Source: Heterobilharzia americana
Taxonomy: Eukaryota > Platyhelminthes > Trematoda > Strigeidida > Schistosomatidae
Assembly (NCBI GenBank): GCA_944470555.2
Contig: OX104134.1
Coordinates: 76,564,678-76,628,677, forward strand
Direction: 5' to 3'
Length of the DNA: 64,000 nucleotides
Shown here: in pieces, positions 1 through 12,678 of the stretch
How the letters are laid out: each line of letters starts with the position of its first letter
Numbering within the stretch: position 1 is the stretch's first letter
Made by a program: the position numbers and the translations under genes
The notes under the pieces: model-generated
What the model was told of the DNA's origin: nothing
The model's database searches: none
The model's input: the letters and a program-made list of their open reading frames with translations, nothing else

Positions 1-2410
1 CACCACCATTTAAAGCACACACCAGCCTTCTACCTCGGTCAAATACAGAGCACTGTAGACATGTACACATATGGTATGCTCAGAAAATATTTTGGGAAGC
101 GTAGGAAAGCCTTAATTAGTGTAGATACCTGATGAACACGTTTTGAGATCCTATTCGTAACAATAAAAATTCCAATAAATACATTAAAATGCATTAAATG
201 TAGGAAACTAGTCAGTTAGTAATTTACTTGTAAGATACAAATCTTGCCCGACTTCAACCATGAGTTCAATCAACCACTTTCAGAAAGGTATCTAGCGAAC
301 AGCTTCACAGCAGTTTATAAAAAACTGAAATAAGAGAAAAGTATGTAGAAAGCGATCCACGGCTAGTGACTGAATAGAGATGACAATCTTTGCAAAATAT
401 TCTAAGGGAAATACTAAAGGTGATAATAATCAAAAATTATCAATGAATAGGATATGACCTTTAAGCTACCACCTTGGATTCTTTAGCTCAATTTTTTGTT
501 CCGACAGTCACTTAAACTTCAGGTCTACTCTACCATAAAAATTGTAGTATGAACGCTCGGTTCGTCAAATGAATACAATGCATGGGTCTATTTTTCAGCT
601 GTTTCACGTTGTACAATCACATACATACTACAACTGGCGATAAAAAACGAAATTTCACAAGTTATGACAACAAAAATTGCTTTTTGAATGGTCTAGATGA
701 GAGAGGATTACATGGCACGAAAGGCTGACTAGATTTACGACGGAACAGTAACGTAAGCCATAAAAATATACGGAGCAAGGCATAACAACGTATTTACAAG
801 GTAAATGTAAATTCTTGGTCCTGTATTCATACAGAACACATCTACAGCGATTTAACCTAATCATTTGGGATTTTCCCCACTCCATAACTAGTTCAGCTAC
901 AGTCGCCCGCGATAGGTCGTTCGGTGTAAATAACTGAACCAGTCGATTTGACCTCTAAAAAATGAATTAATGCTCAACTAATTGCTGTTCAGTCAGCGCT
1001 TTTCCCGGGTGCATACAATTGTGTTAACGCAAAAGCTGTTAGAATACTGTCATCTTCTTGTCGTATAATTTCAACTGCCTTTGCAGCAGCAATCTGTCAT
1101 AGGATTCGGTGGGGCTCTTGATTTTAACCAACACAAATTTGACAAAATAGATTCAAGACCCCTACTGGTTTCGATTTTGAGGGAAGTTTCAAACCACCTC
1201 AATCAGGAGCCTTGATGAACCAAGATCTTTCCAATGTGCACACAGAATCTTCAGATTATTGCTAGCAAAACCTTCACAGGCTATACGGTAAGCTTTAAAA
1301 AAAAGGATGTTACTGCGGCAAAATGGACTGTCCAGTATTGACAGTAGAGATCAACCCATAAAACTCAACCAGGGGATACACCGACTGTAAAAAGATTTTG
1401 AAAGGCTGTATGAAACAAATCACGGTGTACCCAACACATCTAACACAAACAATAGTTTCTTGGACCATGACCAATAGGACTGGCAGTGTACTACTTTCAA
1501 CACCATTTAACTGCCATTGCAGAGGCTCAAAACAAATTGACACTGAGTTCCTGAACATTGTCGTAGGTAAGAAATTCTTATTAATTACGTTAGGCGCTAA
1601 TGGTAATTAAGAACTGGGAGATTGTATTTCGACGCATAGTAAAACTGTATTTCAGTGTGAAGAAAAAAGGCATCAGGAGCTCGTGTTTGACAGTAATGCC
1701 TAGAAATTTGGTGTTACACTCATTTACTGGAAAATACCAAAGGCGTACGGAGTGATGAACAATTTACAGATACTTGAGTTCAAAATAACGTATATCTAAC
1801 ATATAGAGTTTTGGTCTTCGAGAGCACAGTGGGCATCTACGACAAACGGATTCCCATGATTACGACTAGTATGGTTTCTTTCTCTGACTGTTGTTTTAAG
1901 CCATGTTGGACGTTGCAGACTAGGTGGTTCGGTTCGGTGGGACAAGAGGAACCAGTGGTTGGAGACTCTAGGTGATGACATGGCTCAGAACCAACGTCAG
2001 ACGCGCAGACGTGTACACACATTATCCTCATTTTAACGAAGCTGTGCCGAATCCCACCATTTTGGTCATTCCGCTTTTCTTCTCGTGCTCTATATTTCTT
2101 TTGACTGCATTCTTATCTTCATCTTGCGCCTCACTGCCTTTTTACTTGGTGTACTGGCATGAGGTGTGTCAACTCGTACCGTTACGCAGTAATGCATGGC
2201 CCTATGTTCATATTTGTTGATTGACTAGTAGCAGTGTACTGGCCGGAGGCTGCCCCAAAGGCACTCCTTCTACAGCGTGGCTATGGCTGGAACTACGAAT
2301 AACGGTATCTAATGCATAGCTTAACTCTGTACGTAATAGTCATTTCTCATCACCATACTGACCAAACCTGTAAACTCTTTTGTATTCATGCAACTTATGT
2401 TGTATGTAAT
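1..2410. other. AT-rich non-coding DNA, nothing recognised
   Basis: Only short chance-length open frames are present (about 60-80 codons, on both strands), without domain motifs or convincing splice-site-bounded exons. No tRNA, rRNA or repeat structure was recognised. Probably intergenic or intronic DNA. Confidence 0.5.
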
Positions 2411-3790
2411 ACATGTTATTATTATTATTATTTCAAAAGCGACCACGAGAATCCTACGTCGCCGTCTGGGTTGGACTCGGTATAGAAATAGATAATACAG
2501 ATATCCTAAAAAGTCAAATCCCTTCCACTCACAGCCCTCGAAGGGTTCTGCTCCCGGCTAGTAGAAAGCAAATGCTGCTTGCACACCTTGGCAAACCCTG
2601 GTCTGCCTGTGAATGCTGCTCAGGGAAGAAGATGGAGAACGAGCAGGAAATCATCGGACAGGTATTCCACCTATGATGACGACTGTCATGAAAGTGACCT
2701 CACTGTAGCAAAAATGGACGCATCCCTCGAAAGCAGCCTCTGTAGTAACTGAGAGTACTGCCGAAGTGATGAGGATGTACGGGACCAGTGATGTCCTTTC
2801 ATATGGCGTCAAACATCCCCTTAGTGTCTCACGACACCACTTCTAGCCACAGGCTGCGATAATGAGGTTATAGAAGACCTTCCAGTGGTTACACAGATAA
2901 TGACATCAGCCAAAACTACTCCCGCGAAACTGAGCCTTGAGACTGAGATAGTCGGGGATGCCCCACGATCAGTCGTACTAATAAGTGGCTCACTGCCACT
3001 AAATAACTCACCTTCAGGGTCAACTGAGTCTCTCTAAAGCCATAAGACCACTCTAGAAGCCGATAATCACCTTGGAAAATGGGTAGCAATGGGAAGCGGG
3101 GCCCATCCATGAGAACTTACACACGGTACATGATAACACAGATGTCGGTTATCGACAGAAATTTGTCGTTTGGTTTAACGTTGTAGTATGAAATGACAGT
3201 TTTCTGAGCGGGTAGAACTGTCTGGCAAACACTAGCCGGATGCCGCTTGTTGCATTCTGAGACCAGAGAAAGTACAAGTGCATTCATTCGCTTGCAGGGC
3301 CTCTTCGGCCGGTCAGGTAACTTCGAGCCCCACCAAGGAAACCGATGGGCTGCCTTTGCCTTCACAGACGATGATCGCCGGTCGATCAGCCGGAATAAGG
3401 GCTAAACCGGGCCAGCCACGGTCAGTGGGTAATGACGTCCCTTGAGGCCTCTCAGGATCAAACACCAACAACAATGTTTATCCACGGCGTATGGGGGCCA
3501 GCAGCCAGTGCACAAGAAGAAAGGTACACCCAGGACATCCAACGGTGGTAGTGGTTATCGCCAAGATGGGGCTGAACGGAATGATGGCGGAGAACTGTAA
3601 ACTCTTAAGCCCCCCACACCTGACAACGGTGCTGCCTGGAATGACGGCTGTTAACTTCAGGTGTTCGAGGCTCACCAGAGCACTGGAGGTGACGTGCACG
3701 AGTGAGGACACTATCATTGGGAAACCACAGCACTTTTTCTTGTTTGGGCCACCACTTCTGTACACAGACTAGACTAGGTTCAGACCGATA
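2411..3790 (-). repeat. GC-richer island starting with a (TTA)n run; probable unclassified retroposon remnant
   Basis: This stretch is visibly richer in G and C than its flanks. It begins at about 2415 with a TTA trinucleotide run, which on the minus strand is a (TAA)n tail, the same kind of 3' end carried by the RTE-type elements in this window. That suggests a retroposon inserted in minus orientation, with 3790 as its approximate 5' side. Open frames exist on both strands (for example about 95 codons at 3478-3765 minus and 93 codons at 3491-3772 plus), but I recognise no protein domain. It could also be an untranslated part of a larger element. Confidence 0.3.
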
Positions 3791-5845
3791 ACCATGACTC
3801 AGTTATGACTGCAATGATAACCTTGCAAAAAAGCCGCTTTCGCTGATTTCAATGGAACTGTGTCGACAGCCTTCATTACTGTAGCAACGCAATCAATTTA
3901 TATATATTGTATTCAGTAAAGCCAACTAACCAAAAATGTTAGTGCTGATGGTGAGCCTATCTATTCCGTTTGTTCCAAAGCAGAATTGAAGCGAATATCG
4001 GACATATTTCATATATCATTCCCACTTGGTTCAACTTGGTTTCACACTAAGGCAGAAATTCTGAGAATTTGTAGCATCATTACCATTCACATTTACCGTT
4101 GCCTATACCATAAAGCTTTACGAATTGCTCTCGCCTGCACTGTTAAACCTCATTCTAGACATGCTGTTGGTATTTCTTACCACTGATTCTCAGAGTTCTC
4201 GGCAAAATTAGAAAAACGAACGTTGCAAAAACGGCAAATTCATTGTGTTTTTGCACCTTCTTCTTGGTTGTGCAAGGTCTATAAATCATAAGGTGGATAC
4301 AAAGAAATGCAATGTACGTAATTATTAATTGAGCGACGACAGCCCACTGAACAGCGATAAGTAAAGAATTGATATGGATTGGATAATTTGGCGGCCGTTT
4401 TAAATGATTGGCTTTCAAGAGCATTGGTGTTAAGGCTTAATGTGATCCACATCTAACAGCATATCAAACAGCACTGATTTACTTGAATTGGTGCTGCGTA
4501 CTTAGACAAGTAAGAAGTGCTGTTGCAGTGAAGCTCATGGGTAAACTATAAACGCCCCACATACTGGCCCTATAGTTTTACTCATCAACCTAAAATGTTC
4601 CGGGATGTTGTCATGGAAAATGCACGTCTCACGTCTGAAGTCACAACTCCGTTTTAGCTAATGTATGTAATGTTAATGTAATGCGGATGTATTACTCCCG
4701 TCAGTAGGCCACCGTAACTAGAAGAGTAACGATATGAAGGGTAGTTGCTTTAGTGAACTTAGGCAGTGTAATCAGCTGCAGAAATGCTTCTCGACAATGC
4801 GATTTATTTGAGTGATGCATTTTGAACAGTCTGGTCACTTATTAACTTGTCAAGTCATTCGCGTTGAAACCGAAGGGTGGGAGGAGGGATATAAATCTGG
4901 GAGACCACTTTACCTAACGGCAACACATCCATAACGATGCGATGCAACAGATTTCGCTAGTACCTGTCAGGTAGGAATCCACCTAAAAGAGATTCAATCA
5001 ACAGCCACTGTATCTCCTTGACACGCCGCATACCTCAATGTGAAATCTATGAAGCTTCGCACATGTGTGAATCCACCACTGTTGAACGGAGGTTCTTCTA
5101 GTGTCTACTAAATAACAATATACATATTTCATACAACAAAGGTCACATGAATACAAATCAGTTCACAGTTCTGATCATTTCGCACCATAACAAATATTTT
5201 CTGAATCTCTGGGAAGGATAACGACACATAAATGGGAAATGCTTGAACTTAGATATCCCACCTAGATTAAATGATTAGATGAGTACTTGTTTATTTCTTA
5301 AAACGTTGAGTAAGTTATTACGTAGACGTAATTTTATATAACAACGACTGCGGATACATACTCATGCTCTCGGTACTCACGCATAATATCATTCACCGAT
5401 TCTCATTACAAGTGCCAACCCTTTAGCACGCGCGATGAAATTGAAATACGAAATAGAATAAGTAAATGTATATTTGTAAAGAAAACATAATAAAAGGCTC
5501 ACAGTCGTTCGTATCTAGCCGTATCTTCAATGGATAGGCCCCCGTATATAACCATGCTTGAAGAAAGGTTTCGATGACTAAACTGTAATAGATGTTGTAC
5601 AATGTTTTTCGACCTGCATAACGTACTGACACCAAGAAACCGAAAAGCTAAGTTCATCTTCCAAGAATTCTTCTGTGGAATTTATTAATAGCTGCGACGG
5701 CTGTGGCATATTCGTCTCCGAATCTTCCTAGTATGCTACGGATGTTTGACCGCATATTCCGCATTTCACGTATGTATCTGTCACATGGTGATGCGAAGGA
5801 GACTGCAGATGTGGTAGGTGAAGTGTTGGAAACGTGTGACCAAGT
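3791..5845. other. Non-coding DNA, nothing recognised
   Basis: AT-rich sequence with short open frames only. No motif, repeat or RNA structure was identified by reading. Confidence 0.45.
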
Positions 5846-6159
5846 CTAGCTTTGACAATGCCAAAGTACATGACTGGCTACAAAATTTAAATATGCAGTA
5901 AGTAAATACGACGTACCTGTGAAACTAGGCCTCTTTAAATGTACCAGAAGCAAGTGTCTGCATGGATAACGACAAGTTGCGAATGTTCTGCAGGTGCATT
6001 CACATGATAACAGATCACCTTCAAATTCCCCTTCTCTTCTCCCGTTAGTCGTCTGCTCCATGTATCACAAACCATAAACGACTGAGTACAAGGATGGTTA
6101 TGCACCAGTTTGTAAGATGTAGCAGTGTGCTTATCCATCTTCAATGCTAACCGAAACAC
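5846..6159 (-). pseudogene. Mutator-like transposase C-terminal fragment with SWIM zinc finger (frameshifted)
   Basis: Two overlapping minus-strand frames together read like the C-terminal part of a MULE transposase or SWIM-domain protein. The upstream frame (6159 down to about 5990) gives a segment with YKLVHNHP and DTWSRRL. The downstream frame (6061 down to 5846) contains CTCRTFATCRYPCRHLL, which fits the SWIM pattern C-x-C-x(n)-C-x-H. Neither frame alone gives a continuous domain, so at least one indel separates them. SWIM fingers of this kind follow the catalytic core in Mutator-like transposases, and Mutator-like elements (Curupira) have been described in schistosomes. I see no DDE core or terminal repeats, so this is a remnant. 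A host SWIM gene exon is the alternative. Confidence 0.45.
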
Positions 6160-6901
6160 TGATGGGCAGTTTTGAAATTTGGACCTAAGACTATTGTCAT
6201 ATGTAGGAGGAATTACTGTTTTTTAATCAACCCCAGACCTTCGGGTTTATGTTTTACGCCGAAAGTACACTTAAAAACGATAACCGTGTACTTCAAATGA
6301 GGATCTCCCGATCCCTTGCTTTTCACATGAACATAGTGAGTGCAAGTAACCTATGTTCATCGTAAAATAAAAGTTACATACTTTCTGAAATCCATTGACT
6401 GCTTCTTAAAAGCTTTCCAGCTGAAGAAGGACTTCGACAACACCAATTCCTGGAATGCTCCACTTATGTCTACTGAGACTGCAGCATTCTCAGAAGCTTG
6501 AGATGTGCTACTTAACAAAAGGAAAATTCAGTAGCAAGCATAATACAGGGAAACTGACACTTCTCAGTGCACAGTAATGTTACAAAACCCACTGGTGCTC
6601 AATGAATGTTAGAAACCTACGGGATCAGAGCCATTGTTGCGTATCTTGGTATATACTTCTTAAAGAAGAAAACAGATCAACCACTTGCCTCCAAGAGGTT
6701 GTTGTTGGCAATTTAAACCTCTTAAAACAAAATATCTCATCTTTTGGAGTATATTAGGTACACTTTAGCCAAGTCCGTACAGAAACTACCTGAATACGAT
6801 TAAATATGAGAAACCGGCTTCACTTATGTGGCTCAAGGTAGATTGGAAACAGAAGCCAGCCAAATTCGAATTGGAGATACCTTATAGTAAGATAATAGAA
6901 A
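6160..6901. other. Non-coding DNA, nothing recognised
   Basis: No open frame of note and no recognised repeat. It separates the SWIM remnant from the inverted-repeat-like segment that follows. Confidence 0.45.
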
Positions 6902-7282
6902 GGGTCAGACTAAAAGTCACCCCCAGGCGCTATAGCATTTCGTGTGAAAATGTGTGTTTACAAACAGAATTCTGTATTCAGTACCCATGACTGCAGTGAA
7001 ACACGAATTCTGAAATAAGGCGTGCGAATGCGGAAATAATGCAGGTCAATGCATTGATTAAGAATACTGAAATAATGCTGAAATGCGACACTTAAGGGGA
7101 GTTTTACGGACTACCCGCATAATTTACCCACTTGAAGAATAATTTAAGAGTGCAAGCGTAAAGGCAGCTTTATTTACGCACATTTCCCGCCTTATTTGAG
7201 CACCTGGCTCGCAATATTAACTCCATTTACCCCACTATTTACGCATTCGCCCGCAATATTTCTGCATTATGGTTTGACCGAG
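6902..7282. repeat. Possible degenerate inverted-repeat element (MITE-like)
   Basis: The left edge reads GGTCAGACTAAAAG and the reverse complement of the right edge reads GGTCAAACCATAAT, a weak inverted pair. Inside, purine-rich units such as GCGAATGCGGAAATAATGC recur near 7025-7055, and their reverse complements occur near 7215-7270. The composition resembles the clearer inverted-repeat element at 59807-60019. Boundaries are uncertain and no target-site duplication was seen. Confidence 0.25.
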
Positions 7283-7415
7283 TAAGTTACAGCTTCAAAT
7301 TGCAACAAAAAAGATTAATACTCGCCGTGTTCACTTCAGATCACAGATCCCAGTGATTGCTGTAATCTGTAAACATCATTCCTCCTGAATAACCATACTT
7401 AATTGAGTATTATAA

Positions 7416-7425
7416 TTTCACCTAA
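7416..7425 (+). repeat. Target-site duplication, left copy (RTE copy A)
   Basis: TTTCACCTAA occurs here and again at 10696-10705, immediately flanking the RTE-type element. The last two bases (AA) may belong to the element, because the other copies begin AACCNCGCC. Confidence 0.7.
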
Positions 7426-7488
7426 CCTCGCCTGGTTAACTAGTTTACTAGTTACTAGCCGGTCCTAAGCCCGGGTAAAGAGGGAAGG

Positions 7489-8480
7489 TTGGGCATAGGG
7501 CTAGCAACCCTACCCCCTAAAACAAATCTAACCGCTAAACAAACTTCAAAGCACAAACGATATATAAAAAATAATAACAAACTTATTCCCCGCTGGAATC
7601 GGAGAGGCGAAATGACGCCAGTTAGTGAAAGCCTTCGGGAAGCCAATTGGCCTATGTGTATTCTCTCGATGAAAGCGAAAGTAAACGTGGGGACATTGAA
7701 TGTCCGTACGATGTTTGAACCCAGTAAGGCAGCCCAGATTGCAAAGGAGATGAGAAGGTATAACATCGAAGTGCTTGGGATTTGCGAAAGCAGATGGAAT
7801 GGGAGTGGACTCTCCAAACTGTCAACTAGAGAATCAATAATCTAATCCGATATTGTCACCCAGACGACAACCACGAGCACACTGAGTTAGGAGTGGCTAT
7901 CATGATGTCCACAAGAGCATCGAAGGCTCTCATGCACTGGGAACCAATCTCCTCCAGGATCATGACAGCAAGATTCAACTCAAAAGGAAGGAAGGTCACA
8001 ATCATACAATGCTACACTATGCACCTACAAATAATGCAGATGAAGAGAAAAAGGAGGAATTCTACAGACAACTTCAATCAACACTGGACAAGACCTCGGT
8101 TGGCGATATCAAAATTCTAATGGGCGACATGAATGCTAAACTGGGAGGGGACAACACAACACGGAAGAGAACTAACCATGGGTCGAGAAGCGCTCGGCTA
8201 GGAGATGAACGAGAATGGAGAATTGTTTGCAGAATTCTGCGCATTCAACGATTTGGTGATTGGAGGCAGTGTGTTCAGGCACAAGGATATCCACAAAGCG
8301 ACATGGACTTCACCAGATGGACACACTAAAAATCAAATCGACTTCTTCTCAATCTCAAGAAAATGGAGACGCAGTCTACTTAACACAAGGTCAAGAAGAG
8401 GAGCAGATGTAGGTTCAGACCACTATCTCGTGCAAGGAACCTTCCAAATCAAGTTAAAAGCCTTCAAGGAAGCTGGTGAT
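7489..8480 (+). pseudogene. APE-type endonuclease domain of RTE copy A (broken)
   Basis: The N-terminal half of the element protein. One frame (to 7845) contains NVGTLNVRTMF and GICESRWNGSG, the first endonuclease blocks, and then hits a stop just after the sequence encoding STRESII. Later blocks are in other frames: IQCYAPTNNADEE with ILMGDMNAKLGG (about 8005-8140), and from 8205 NENGELFAEFCAFND, NQIDFFSISRKW and GSDHYLVQGTF. The SDH motif with the catalytic histidine is intact here. The domain would nick target DNA to prime reverse transcription, but the frame is interrupted at least twice, so no single active protein is made. Confidence 0.85.
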
Positions 8481-10679
8481 AGACCTCAATTCAAGTACAA
8501 CACTCGGAAACTGAAGGATGAAACTACAAAGGAAATCTTCACGGCAGTCATCAAGACAAAATGGGAGACATCGAGGAACATCCCTGAAGAAACCTGTGTG
8601 GAAGAACACTGGAAGTCTTTGGAAGAGATGTGGAAAGAAACCTGCACAGCCGTATTAGGAAGGAAGAAGAAAGAAGACAAGGAATGGATCTCGACGGATA
8701 CCTGGAAGCTGATAGAGGAGAGGAGGATGGTGAAGCAGAAGATAAACCAGTGCAAGGATGCTCAACGACAAGAGGAACTGAGCACAATGTATAAAACATT
8801 GGATAAACAAGTGAAGAAGAGTGCACGCAAAGACAAAAGACACTTCTACGACACACTGGCAAGTGAAGCAGAACAGGCTGCAGGTAAAAGAGACCTGACA
8901 ACATTGTATCAAATAACCAGGTTGCTATCAGGGAAGAGATCAACACAGATGAAACCGATAAAAGATGAAGAAGGAAATTTAATTACGAAAGAAGAGAAAC
9001 AGAGGAAACAATGGGCTGGCCGACCACTTCAAGAAGCTCTTGAATCGACCACACCACCACCACCTGCACTTCGTCCAGAAATACCACCTGCAGCCGCTGA
9101 ATTACAAGTGAACATAAATCCCCCAACGAAAATGGAAGTCGTGAACGCCATAAAGCTACTGAAATGCGGGAAAGCAGCAGGACCAGATGGAATACCGCCA
9201 GAAGCACTGAGAACAGATGCAGAGACAACAACGGGCATGCTCACACCACTATTGCAGAAGGTGTGGAGGAAAGAGAAGGTACCTGCCAGTAGATTGGAAG
9301 AAGGGTTACCTTGTCAAACTGCCGAAGAAGGGAGACCTGAGTGCTTGCAAGAACTGGCGCGGAATCACTCTCCTGTCCACCCCAAGTAAAATATTAAGCC
9401 GCATCATCCTGGAGAGGCTTAAAGACGCACTGGATCCAAAACTGCGACCGGAACAGGCAGGCTTCAGGAAGTACAAATCATGTGCTGACCAAATTACAAC
9501 GCTTCGTATCATCATAGAACAGAGCGTAGAATGGCAATCACCTCTCCACCTCAACTTCATCGACTTTGAGAAGGCCTTTGACAGCGTCGACCGAGAAGTA
9601 ATTTGGAAACTGCTTCAATACTACGGAGTACCGCAAACCTTTATCCGCCTCATTCAACAACTATATGAAGATGCCACATGCCAAGTAATCCACAATGGGA
9701 AGCTCAGTGATGCCTTTGAAGTGAAGACAGGAGGAGTGAAACAAGGTTGCCTACTATCCCCCATGATATTCCTTATTGTGGTTGACTGGACTGGATCATG
9801 CAGCAAACAGTGGGCAGCGAGAAGAGGGGGATACGCTGGACGGCGGAAAAGAACCTAGAAGACTTGGATTTCGCCGATGACTTGTGCCTGATGTCACATA
9901 AACTTGAAGATCTGCAGGCAAAAACTAACAAGTTGATAGAAGAGGCAGCTAAGACGGGACTTCAGGTGAATATAGAGAAGACAGAAGTGATGAAGATACC
10001 GCACCACCACCATCAACAACAACAACAAACTCCAATCACCGTCAACGGGAGAAACTTGAAGGAAGTAACCTCCTTCACTTATCTAGGAAGCACTGTTTCA
10101 ACTACAGGCGGGACGGACGAGGACGTCAAAGTCAGAATCGGAAAAGCAAGACAGGCGTTCATTAACCTGAAACCAGTGTGGAGATCTTCTGCACTGCACT
10201 CAGCATGCGGAACAAGATACGGATTTTCAACACCAACGTCAAGTCAGTGCTTCTGTGTATGGTTGAGAGACTTGGCGCGTCACGAAAGGCATTTCCAATA
10301 AACTACAGACATTCATCAACAACTGCTTACGCTCGCTGCTGAAGATCAGATGGCCAGAATAAGAAGAATAAGCAACAAGGAACTCTGGGAACGAACCAAC
10401 CAAGAACCTATCACGCAACAAATATGCAGGAAGAAGTGGAGATGGATTGGCCATGCACTGAGAAGGCCGACTGAGGACATCACGCGTCAGGCCCTTGAGT
10501 GGAATCCCCATGGGAAGCGACGAGTTGGACGTCCGAGGGTGACATGGAGGAGGTCATGCGAGGAGGAAATGAGAGCTTCTGGGCTGTCGTGGAACCAGGT
10601 TCAAAAGATCTCAGAGAACAGAGGTCACTGGAGGCGTGCTACTGAAGCCCTATGTTCCACTAGGAACCCAAGGGACTAA
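8205..10679 (+). pseudogene. Reverse transcriptase domain of RTE copy A (broken)
   Basis: The 8205-9389 frame runs from the endonuclease C-terminus through a Lys/Glu-rich linker into KCGKAAGPDGIPPEALR. The next frame (9217-9858) carries LPKKGDLSACKNWRGITLLS, EQAGFRKYKSCADQI, NFIDFEKAFDSVDRE and GVKQGCLLSP. A third frame (from 9798) carries LDFADDLCLMSH, the F-A-D-D polymerase active site. A fourth (10350-10679) encodes the C-terminal RKKWRWIGHALRRP region. The break between GVKQGC and FADD is a short duplication around 9783-9793 (GACTGGACTGG where GACTGG is expected), and the same lesion occurs in the 23.4 kb copy. A functional protein is not possible without repair. Confidence 0.88.
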
Positions 10680-10695
10680 TAATAATAATAATAAT

Positions 10696-10705
10696 TTTCA
10701 CCTAA
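10696..10705 (+). repeat. Target-site duplication, right copy (RTE copy A)
   Basis: TTTCACCTAA matches 7416-7425 exactly and directly follows the (TAA)n tail of the element. Confidence 0.7.
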
Positions 10706-12277
10706 AAAATGAATGTGCAGTCAGTACTTCGAACATAAATAAACGGCAGGTAACAGGATTTAATGATAAACAATATTGTAAAAAAAGACATAAATAAGTA
10801 AAATATTCATACAGAACACAGAAAATACGTGCATCTTCACAAAAAACACTGCAGCTTATGACAAGCATGATAACGCCTGGGGATAACTTTTAGCCTCACC
10901 CGTTCTTCCAAAACAACTACAATCACTGGCTTTTTCAAGACTTCGAAGCAACACGGTCAGCTGGGTAAGGCTTCAGGGACATTAAATTTAGGTGACGATC
11001 TTATCAGTCTTATTGCACGCAAAATTCAGTTCTCCATAGTTTTAGGATTTTTGCTGTAGTGCTGCCATTATTCAAGTGTTTTGATCACCAAATTGCCTAT
11101 AATCATATGACTAAGCCAAATTTAATGTTAACATCTTCAAGAGGTCGTAACTTAAACCAGAGGGTATCGGCATTCAAAAGTGCTTGTTTGTAGGTCAGGT
11201 CACCAACTAAGTCGTTGCAAATTTAGACGTTTATGGGACATCAACTTTGGACTTCTTATGACTTTGTGTTGCCGGAGCGATCAAATGTAAGACTGGCCGG
11301 CAAAATCAAAACAGCTCCTGCCTTAGATAGGCTTGCTCAAGCAGCCTTCCAGTTTGAATGTGTTAAAACCTATTAAAAGTTTTATTTCACAACCTGCATC
11401 AAATCGCTTATTGGGTAATTGCAGTGACACTTGTTTCCTGATGTTCATTTTCACTTTGGCATTGCAACATAATGTTAGTTAAAAAAATTAAAACCAATAA
11501 TTCTTTCTTGTACTTCTAATTTCACATCTAAATGTTCCTACGAATATCTTTTCTAGATAAGAATTCAAGGCTTGACAAACCACAAAAAATTCTATTGAGA
11601 AATATACTTTGTTGCATCCACCTTTGCTTTTGAAGAAGATAATAGCTATGACCAACAGAATTATGGCGAACTTACCAATATGTACGACCCGTTGTTACAA
11701 AAATGTTTTGGGGAGTTCGGCTATTTATCCTTGATCTAAACCATAACTGCTTTTAAACTCATACACATATTTTCATTGGGGCCCATCAGGACGTCACAAA
11801 CCCTTAAGTTAAACTACTCAACTTTCCAGTTTCTCAGGTATTCAGTGTAAATTTCCCAACTGATTCCAGAAATTCATGTCCAATCAGTTATGAGTGAAGT
11901 TAAAATTGTCCTCGCTCCCCCTAACTAGTGCGAATACTTTGTATTTTAGTACATACATAATCCCCCCAACGTTTCTGATGCACCGTTTGTAGAACAAAAT
12001 AAATTTCATAGGTTTAAAATAGGAGGTATAGAGGATGGTGTTCAAAAGGTAATAAAGTTCCATGTCTATGCTCACCCAAAATACTGAAAGTATTTACCTA
12101 AACATTTCTATTCAATAATCAGAGTAGACCATCATAAATTGGCAGCATTTTCTTCGGAACAGCATCGGTTGACAAAAGAAGAGTGAATGTAGTATATTCA
12201 GAAGGCGTGAAGGGTTTTAGGCTGGTAATTTCGTTAAGCCTTGCTGACTATATCAAATTATTCACTGAGTAAACACA
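10706..12277. other. Non-coding DNA, nothing recognised
   Basis: AT-rich intergenic-looking sequence between two RTE insertions. One 63-codon minus-strand frame at 11884-12075 shows no domain signature. Confidence 0.45.
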
Positions 12278-12678
12278 GTATTATTATTATTATTTATCCC
12301 CTGGGTTCCTAATGCACTATGTTCTCTGCAAAATTTTGAACCTGGCTCCATGACTGCCCACAAGCTTTTATTTCTTCCTCACACGATCTCCTCCATGTCA
12401 CCCTCGGACGCCTAACTCGTCGTTTACCATCTGGGTTCCACTCGAGAGCCTGGCGCATGATGTCCCCTAACGATCTTCTCAGTGTATGCCCAATTCAATC
12501 CATCTCCACTTTCTTCTGCATGCATATTGAGTGATAGGTTGTTGGTTGGATTGTTGCCCTGCCAGGGTTCCCTGTTGCTTATTATTCTGGCCATCTGAGC
12601 TTCAGTATCGAGCCAGTGTAGGCAGTTGTTGATGAATGTCTGTAGTTTGTTGGAAATCTCTTTCGTAACGCGCCACAG
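12278..12678 (-). mobile_element. RTE 3'-end fragment, 5'-truncated (copy E)
   Basis: On the minus strand this ends with an (AAT)n tail at 12278-12297 and encodes the element C-terminus. From about 12358 to 12657 it appears identical by eye to 13494-13801 in the longer copy C that starts about 0.7 kb further along in the same orientation. Past 12660 the match weakens and ends near 12678. The truncated 5' side is typical of non-LTR retrotransposition. The lack of divergence from copy C suggests recent origin from the same source or gene conversion. Confidence 0.8.

Larger units (their letters stand above)
7424..10695 (+). mobile_element. RTE-type non-LTR retrotransposon, near full length, defective (copy A)
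   Basis: The element begins AACCTCGCCTGGTTAAC, a 5' end shared with the copies at 23380 and 16619 (minus), and ends in a (TAA)n-type run, as is usual for RTE-clade elements. It encodes an APE-type endonuclease followed by a reverse transcriptase and is flanked by a TTTCACCT(AA) duplication, so it arrived by target-primed reverse transcription with an intact 5' end. It resembles the SR2/RTE-like families of schistosomes; the family name is inferred. The reading frame is broken at several points, many of them shared with the copy at 23.4 kb. It lies downstream of the 3' end of the channel gene, in opposite orientation to it. Confidence 0.9.

Noticed and set aside
3478..3772. Overlapping ~95-codon frames on both strands in the GC-rich island
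   Set aside because: Higher GC lowers stop frequency; neither frame has a recognisable domain, so I left them within the repeat call.
8551..8946. 131-codon minus-strand frame inside RTE copy A (and its counterpart at 24526-24927)
   Set aside because: It is the antisense of the conserved Lys/Glu-rich linker of the element, and its Ser/Leu-rich text is the expected complement.
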